A DNA stretch of 64,000 nucleotides from DASQPA01 sp963756455 (lineage in GTDB: Bacteria > Acidobacteriota > Thermoanaerobaculia > Multivoradales > UBA5704), in assembly GCA_963756455.1 (NCBI GenBank), contig CAVWNC010000004.1:1860001-1924000 (forward strand), written 5' to 3'. Of the stretch, positions 60,762 to 64,000 are shown piece by piece (within the stretch, counting starts at the first letter, position 1; each line of letters begins with the position of its first letter). Under the pieces are notes generated by a model that saw only the letters and a list, made by a program, of their open reading frames with translations, ran no database searches and was not told where the DNA came from. The translations under genes were made by a program, and so were the position numbers.

Positions 60762-61553
60762 CTACCTGAGTAGCCGCCGAAGATCAAGAGCAAAACCAGC
60801 AGCCTGAAGTTCCTGTGCTAATTCAAGCTTCCATGCCCCAGCCCTGTCCCAGGGTATATAAGCTATGCCAGTAAAATCAGAGGGAAATTCGACGCCATCT
60901 TCATAAAGGGCACATACTCTTCCCCGCCCTAAGGCGCCAATAAAGTAGCCAAGCTCGAATATTACATTCTGGCGTGCTCGGAGTTTCTGCTGATCAAACT
61001 CGAGCAGCTTAGGGCCTCCACGGTCGTCGGCAGTAAGAAGAACAACTGCGAAGTCCACCTGAGAGTGAAGAACGAACTTTTCTATGAGGGTAGCGCCCCG
61101 ATTAGGTTGTTCGTTGAGTACGATTGTTTCGAGACCTAAGCGTTCAAGAAACCGAGCCGTCTTCTCTAGTGCGATCTCTTCATGGCCATGTACAAGAAAA
61201 ACTCGCGGGTACGTCGTCTTGCCGACTGAAAATGCAATATCAGGATCGAAGGGAACCTCCCCATGAGTCATAGGTGAAGTCGGTACCTCCGCGTGCTCTT
61301 CCTCCGCAACAACATGACTTTCAATCGCTGCCACTATTGTAGCGACTGGTACTGTAGTCCCCTCCAGATAATGGATCCGTCTAACTATACCTGCGGCGGG
61401 TGAAGGTATCTCTGCATCCACCTTATCGGTGGAGATCTCGAACAGAGGCTGGTCCCGCCCTACTATCTGGCCAACCTCCACAAGCCACTTAGTAATTGTC
61501 CCCTCAGCGATGCTTTCCCCCATCTGGGGCATCACGACATCAGTCCAGGTCAT
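60762..61553 (-). CDS. Lipoyl-domain / TIR-like (CAP12/Pycsar type) fusion protein
   Basis: A 263-aa protein with two parts. Residues about 1-80 are a biotinyl/lipoyl domain as in E2 subunits: DVVMPQMGESIAEGTITKWLVEVGQ and EISTDKVDAEIPSPAAG, with the lysine for lipoate in DKV. Residues about 110-263 are a TIR-like nucleotide-binding domain (PF10137 kind): RVFLVHGHEEIALEKTARFLERLG, NRGATLIEKF, ARQNVIFELGYFIGALGRGRVCALY. That family includes NAD-degrading effectors of phage-defence systems. I know of no named system with this fusion. GGGGGA before the ATG at 61553 decides the start; an ATG at 61565 is possible. Confidence 0.8.
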   Translation of the reverse strand: MTWTDVVMPQMGESIAEGTITKWLVEVGQIVGRDQPLFEISTDKVDAEIPSPAAGIVRRIHYLEGTTVPVATIVAAIESHVVAEEEHAEVPTSPMTHGEVPFDPDIAFSVGKTTYPRVFLVHGHEEIALEKTARFLERLGLETIVLNEQPNRGATLIEKFVLHSQVDFAVVLLTADDRGGPKLLEFDQQKLRARQNVIFELGYFIGALGRGRVCALYEDGVEFPSDFTGIAYIPWDRAGAWKLELAQELQAAGFALDLRRLLR

Positions 61554-61594
61554 AGCGTCCCCCATAGTACCAGGATGCTGCTATGGAGTGCTGA

Positions 61595-61975
61595 AGCCTG
61601 GGACGGCCCGGGGCGGTCGCCATCCTTCGGATCTGGGAGGATCTCGCGGTCGGCAATCCGCCGGTCGCCGTTCTGTGGCACCTCGAAACGGCGCGGCTCC
61701 TCTCCGTCCTCCTGCCGGGGATCGACCGCGAGCCACTCTTCCATGTCGAGGAAGAGGCGGTGGCCGAGGGCTTTCCGCTGGTCGCCGTGTATGGCGAGCA
61801 GGGGCCGCAGGCCGCCGGCTGGCTCGACCGCTACGAGCCGCGGTGGGCCGAGGGGCTCCACCTGCTGGAGGCGCTCGTGCGGTCGCCTTGGGCGCTCGCG
61901 ACTCTGCTCGAAGCCGCCGGGCCGGGAGCCGAGGAGCAGGTCGGGCGGATTCGCGCCCGGCAGCAGCGGGCGTAG
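61595..61975 (+). pseudogene. 5'-truncated open frame of unknown family
   Basis: A stop at 61592-61594 is followed by 126 codons with coding-like composition: AILRIWEDLAVGNPPVAVLWHLETARLLSVLLPGID and FHVEEEAVAEGFPLVAVYGEQGPQAAGWLDRYEPRWAEGLHLLEALVRS. There is no start codon until a GTG at 61760, which is too late for the apparent fold. It is probably the remnant of a gene cut at its 5' end. A hairpin follows its stop. Confidence 0.45.
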
Positions 61976-61984
61976 GGGGTTTGC

Positions 61985-62023
61985 GCCGGGCAGGCACGGG
62001 GGCTCTGCCCCTATCTGCCCGGC
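61985..62023 (+). terminator. Terminator-like double hairpin
   Basis: Arms GCCGGGCAG (61985-61993) and CTGCCCGGC (62015-62023) form a perfect 9-bp stem; an inner GGGGC / GCCCC pair sits in the loop. It lies ten bases after the stop of the truncated frame. There is no T tract. Confidence 0.5.
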
Positions 62024-62242
62024 GGGTCGGTCTCTCCGGGCCAGCACTCTTTGGTGCCTTTCGGGATCGAGGAGAAGGGAGGGGCTGTCTGGGTCTCCTT
62101 GCGCCTCCGCCGCTTGGCTTTCCTTTTTGGCTGGTACCACTTGGCGCCTGGAGCCCGCACTTCTTGGGAAGGAACACCCATGGACGCCACGCCCCTGAAG
62201 CCGTTGACTGCTCACTGCCGGCTGTTGCGCTCCAACTTCTCC

Positions 62243-62477
62243 TTTTCGTGGGCAGTAAACCGGTTTTCCAGCCGCAAAAAGAGCATTACTTCAGCCAAAA
62301 AGACCTTTTCTGGCCGCAGTATCTTCTTTTCTCCGCGAGAAAAGAAGACGTTGCGGCGCAAAATCTTCTTTTTGGCTTGCGATAGCCTCTTTTCCGTCGG
62401 CAAAAACAGGCTTATGGAGCCTGAAAAGCAGTTTCCGCGCTCTGAAAACCTGTTTTTCTCTGGCCATCAGCTCTTTT
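62243..62477. repeat. 21-bp periodic A/T-tract array 2 with 63-bp superperiod
   Basis: T runs start at 62243, 62264, 62306, 62327, 62369, 62390, 62432, 62453 and 62474, all multiples of 21 apart. A runs start at 62276, 62297, 62340, 62360, 62402, 62424 and 62445, offset by about 12. Every third T run is weak, which gives a 63-bp higher-order unit. The array lies in a 711-bp gap (61976-62686) without a credible gene. The flanks of the array show nothing else. Confidence 0.85.
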
Positions 62478-62686
62478 AGCGGAGTAAAAAGCCGTCGCTC
62501 GAGACGCTGAAGCGCGGCAACGAGGCGTGCCCAGAGCAGAGCCCTCTCTCTTACGGCAGGACGGAAACTTCCCCGACGTCCCTGCCATGCCATAGCGACA
62601 TTTTCTATTCTTTTCGTAAAAATCCCGCAAGGAGTGGACGGAATCGGGGGATCGAGGGGGATCGATGGAGTACTCTCCTCTCCCTG

Positions 62687-64000
62687 GTGAACGTCGCGAT
62701 TCGCTCCTTCCATCCGCTCCGCAGAACCCGGTTGGCCCTCCTCGCCTTAGGGCTCGCCTTGGGCGCCTGCCGGCAGCTGCCGCGGGTGCCGGCCGCGGTC
62801 CTCTTCGATCCGCAGGGGACCCCGGCGGAGCAGACGTACTTCAGGCAGACCTTCGAGGAACGGCCGAGCAGCATCCAGCTGGGGCCGGGCTGGTTCGCGG
62901 AGGAGAAGGACTGGGGGGAGGACCATCACGGCGTCGGCTGGACGACCAAGCTCTCGCGCATCTATTTCGGCGTTCCGGAGCTCCAGCCGGCGGAGGTCGT
63001 GGCGCTCGTCACCCCTCTCGTCTACCCTGGCGCCCCGGTGCAGACGCTGACGCCGGTGTTGAACGGCCACAAGCTCCCGACCGTCGCTCTGGCATCAGGC
63101 TGGAGCGAGATCCGCATCTCCCTGCCGCCAGAGGACTTAGCCGCGCCGATCAACATCCTCGACCTGTTCTTCGACCACGATGCCATCCCCGCCAAGGTGG
63201 GGATGGGGCCGGACACCCGGACCCTCGCCGCCGCCTTCAACCTGATCGCCGTCCTGCCGCGCGGCGAGCCGCTCCGCGAGCAGCGCTCGGAGGTCCGCGG
63301 CCCGGGGGTCGAGCGGACGCTCATCCTCCGGCGGCAACCCATCGGCATCCCCCTGCCGCCGGCCACCCGCTATGAGGTCCGGCTCGGCGCCGTCCGCGGC
63401 GCCGGCCAGCGGCTCGCCATCGACTTCGACGACACATCCGGACCGCGCCGCCGCCTCTGGGAGGGACCGGCCGCGGAGGCCGCCTGGCGCCGATTCACGT
63501 TCACTGCCGCGAAGCCGCGGACTTCGCGGCTCGTCCTCAGCCGGTCGGTCTCCGGGCCACCGTCTCCGCCTATCGCTGCCGGTCAAAAGCCCGAGCTGAC
63601 GGTCGAGATGTCGCCCCCCGAGGTCTATGCCAAGCCGGACCGCGGGCGCCGTGGCGGGCCGCCCGACGTCTTCCTCTACCTGATCGATACCCTGCGGGCG
63701 GACGCGGTCGGGGTCTACGGCGCCCGCCGGCCCACGAGCCCCGCGATCGATCGCTTCAGCCGCGACGCCGTCGTCTTCGCCGCCGCCCGGAGCCCCGCCC
63801 CCTGGACCCTGCCCGCGACGACCTCGATCCTCTCCGGGCTCTACCCCTCCCGGCACGGCGTGACCGTCCCCGGCGCCCGCGTGCCGCGCGGCTTCCTGCC
63901 CTGGCTTCCCACCCTGCTCGCGGGGCGCGGCTACGAGACGGTAGGGATCTCGCAGTGGCTCCTGGGCGGCGACGCCTTCGGCCTCAACCACGGTTTCTCG
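62687..64000 (+). CDS. Sulfatase/phosphoethanolamine transferase-like lipoprotein (3' end beyond window)
   Basis: An open frame of 438 codons from a GTG runs off the right edge. The N-terminus has a lipobox (ALLALGLALGAC), so it is a lipoprotein. Residues about 25-325 form a beta-rich domain without known name. From PPDVFLYLIDTLRADAVGVYGARRPTSPAIDRF a sulfatase domain begins, with metal-binding Asp. The nucleophile position is in SPAPWTLPATTSILSGLYPSRHG, where an alanine, not Cys or Ser-x-P-x-R, stands before PWT; the Thr of this block could be the nucleophile as in the alkaline phosphatase superfamily. Substrate unknown. Confidence 0.82.
   Translation, partial: MNVAIRSFHPLRRTRLALLALGLALGACRQLPRVPAAVLFDPQGTPAEQTYFRQTFEERPSSIQLGPGWFAEEKDWGEDHHGVGWTTKLSRIYFGVPELQPAEVVALVTPLVYPGAPVQTLTPVLNGHKLPTVALASGWSEIRISLPPEDLAAPINILDLFFDHDAIPAKVGMGPDTRTLAAAFNLIAVLPRGEPLREQRSEVRGPGVERTLILRRQPIGIPLPPATRYEVRLGAVRGAGQRLAIDFDDTSGPRRRLWEGPAAEAAWRRFTFTAAKPRTSRLVLSRSVSGPPSPPIAAGQKPELTVEMSPPEVYAKPDRGRRGGPPDVFLYLIDTLRADAVGVYGARRPTSPAIDRFSRDAVVFAAARSPAPWTLPATTSILSGLYPSRHGVTVPGARVPRGFLPWLPTLLAGRGYETVGISQWLLGGDAFGLNHGFS

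Noticed and set aside
62243..62477. Possible CRISPR array or coding repeat protein
   Set aside because: The repeats are degenerate and contiguous, with no spacers; no frame over the array has a ribosome site or a protein-like composition.
62665..63375. 236-codon plus-strand frame over the sulfatase N-terminus
   Set aside because: Arg/Pro/Gly-rich shadow; the true frame from GTG 62687 has a lipobox and continues into the sulfatase domain.

Overview
The window is GC-rich DNA from a bacterium with Gram-negative-type secreted proteins. The coding style (frequent GTG/TTG starts, strong GGAGG ribosome sites, TPR, Asp-box and protease families full of Ala/Gly, many toxin-antitoxin remnants) fits an Acidobacteriota-like environmental lineage such as Thermoanaerobaculia. 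That assignment is an inference from gene content only. No rRNA, tRNA or CRISPR array was seen.

Layout. 1-4.8 kb: a multi-pass sensor-like membrane protein cut by the window edge, a TPM/TPM/SGNH operon and a divergent SGNH hydrolase. 4.9-10 kb: a styrene-monooxygenase-like flavoprotein and two tandem secreted trypsin-like proteases. 10-21 kb: three copies of a two-gene unit, a small secreted peptide with G-x-x-(I/M)-D-P-x-G motifs followed by a cytoplasmic protein with an HxxxCxxC zinc motif and TPR-like repeats. Two of the copies lie in a 2.58-kb tandem duplication with XRE-type regulators. The duplication made a chimeric regulator and one copy of the TPR gene is frameshifted. 21-26 kb: a two-gene alpha-glucan/glucosidase operon. 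26-31 kb: a decayed RHH/PIN module, a minimal RiPP-like locus (55-aa precursor plus stand-alone SpaB_C/thiopeptide-type enzyme) and a large type ISP/IIG-like restriction-methylation enzyme. 31-40 kb: a secreted Asp-box protein, an NmrA-like reductase, a GH25 lysozyme, an AlkD-like protein, an AbrB/PIN module, and a lower-GC pair made of an unknown protein and an XRE-ImmA/IrrE protease. 40-53 kb: an XrtA-type polysaccharide deacetylase, then a complex I operon in the order A-E-F-G-H-J-K-L-M-N (no B, C, D or I) closed by the redox repressor rex. A good Rex operator match lies upstream of nuoA. 53-64 kb: a lower-GC insertion flanked by a duplicated rex 3' end, several toxin-antitoxin families, a transglutaminase-like protein, an Asp-box propeller, a lipoyl-domain/TIR fusion, a 21-bp periodic A/T-tract array and a sulfatase lipoprotein running off the end.

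The most interesting items are: (1) the secreted-peptide/zinc-TPR/XRE cassettes, which resemble a peptide-receptor signalling system with diversified middle parts; (2) the lipoyl-TIR fusion; (3) the two-gene RiPP-like locus; (4) the Rex-nuo regulatory loop; and (5) two unrelated intergenic arrays with an exact 21-bp period.
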